Assembly (NCBI GenBank): GCA_012271065.1
Contig: JAAXHE010000046.1
Coordinates: 1-6,803, forward strand
Direction: 5' to 3'
Length of the DNA stretch: 6,803 nt
Source of the DNA: Candidatus Latescibacterota bacterium
GTDB lineage: Bacteria > Latescibacterota > UBA2968 > GCA-2709665
The notes beneath the pieces were generated by a model, which searched no databases, had not been told where the DNA came from, and saw only the letters and a program-made list of their open reading frames with translations. Position 1 is the stretch's first letter. Each line of letters opens with the position of its first letter. The position numbers were made by a program, and so were the translations under genes. Of the stretch, positions 6,722 through 6,803 are shown in pieces.

Positions 6722-6803
6722 ATGGCCGCCTTCCTTTCATCCCTTGCGGGATGCGGCGGGGACCCGTTGTCGCCTGAGGAAGCGATCCTGGGTACGTGGA
6801 TGC
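6722..6803 (+). CDS. Lipoprotein of unknown function, 5' end only (start uncertain)
   Basis: From ATG 6722 the frame gives 27 residues and runs off the window: MAAFLSSLAGCGG, then DPLSPEEAILGTWM. LAGC (8-11) is a classical lipobox; Cys11 would be lipidated after cleavage by signal peptidase II, and Gly at +2 does not signal inner-membrane retention. The ILGTW after a short linker resembles the start of lipocalin-like small lipoproteins, but too little is present to name a family. The start is doubtful: ten residues before the Cys is short for a signal peptide, there is no basic n-region, and there is no clear ribosome binding site before 6722. The frame upstream, back to 6668, adds Arg/Lys residues and a longer hydrophobic run (YLGIAKAIC), which suggests that the true start was farther upstream, most likely GTG 6653 before the intervening TGA. 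Confidence 0.6.
   Translation, partial: MAAFLSSLAGCGGDPLSPEEAILGTWM

Noticed and set aside
6664..6777. ATGATG start giving a 37-residue peptide overlapping the lipoprotein start
   Set aside because: The ribosome binding site is too far away, the peptide lacks features, and its frame ends within the lipoprotein gene.

Overview
The window looks like GC-rich proteobacterial chromosome. The tRNA-Gly fragment at the left edge has the usual proteobacterial sequence, the genes start on ATG or GTG behind purine-rich ribosome binding sites, and the recognised proteins are ordinary bacterial families. Nothing fixes the genus. The ulvan-lyase-like beta-propeller weakly suggests an aquatic or algae-associated lifestyle. 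No insertion sequence, CRISPR array, phage gene or attachment site was seen.

Layout. Positions 1-42 hold the 5' part of a tRNA-Gly(GCC) on the minus strand. Positions 43-334 are a divergent intergenic region with one sigma70-like promoter facing each way and several short dyads, including a perfect 14-bp palindrome. Positions 335-4137 hold a tight two-gene operon, hyuA-hyuB, joined by a TAATG stop-start overlap. It encodes the ATP-binding and metal-binding subunits of a hydantoinase / oxoprolinase / ketone-carboxylase family enzyme; the substrate cannot be read from sequence. Positions 4138-4248 are a short spacer with a markedly AT-rich patch that may carry a new promoter.

Positions 4249-6506 hold a second pair: a 464-aa BNR_4-type beta-propeller protein with no signal peptide, overlapping by 4 bases (ATGA) with rmlA/rfbA, which encodes glucose-1-phosphate thymidylyltransferase, the first enzyme of the dTDP-rhamnose pathway. 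A good intrinsic terminator follows rmlA at 6557-6583. At the right edge a lipoprotein gene begins. Its best ribosome binding site and GTG start lie upstream, but an in-frame TGA separates them from the lipobox-bearing frame.

How the genes work together. HyuA and HyuB should form one cytoplasmic ATP-dependent enzyme. The propeller and RmlA appear translationally coupled, which suggests a joint role in making, remodelling or recognising a carbohydrate polymer, possibly one containing rhamnose. That link is inference. The most unusual points are the signal-less propeller coupled to rmlA and the interrupted start of the lipoprotein gene.
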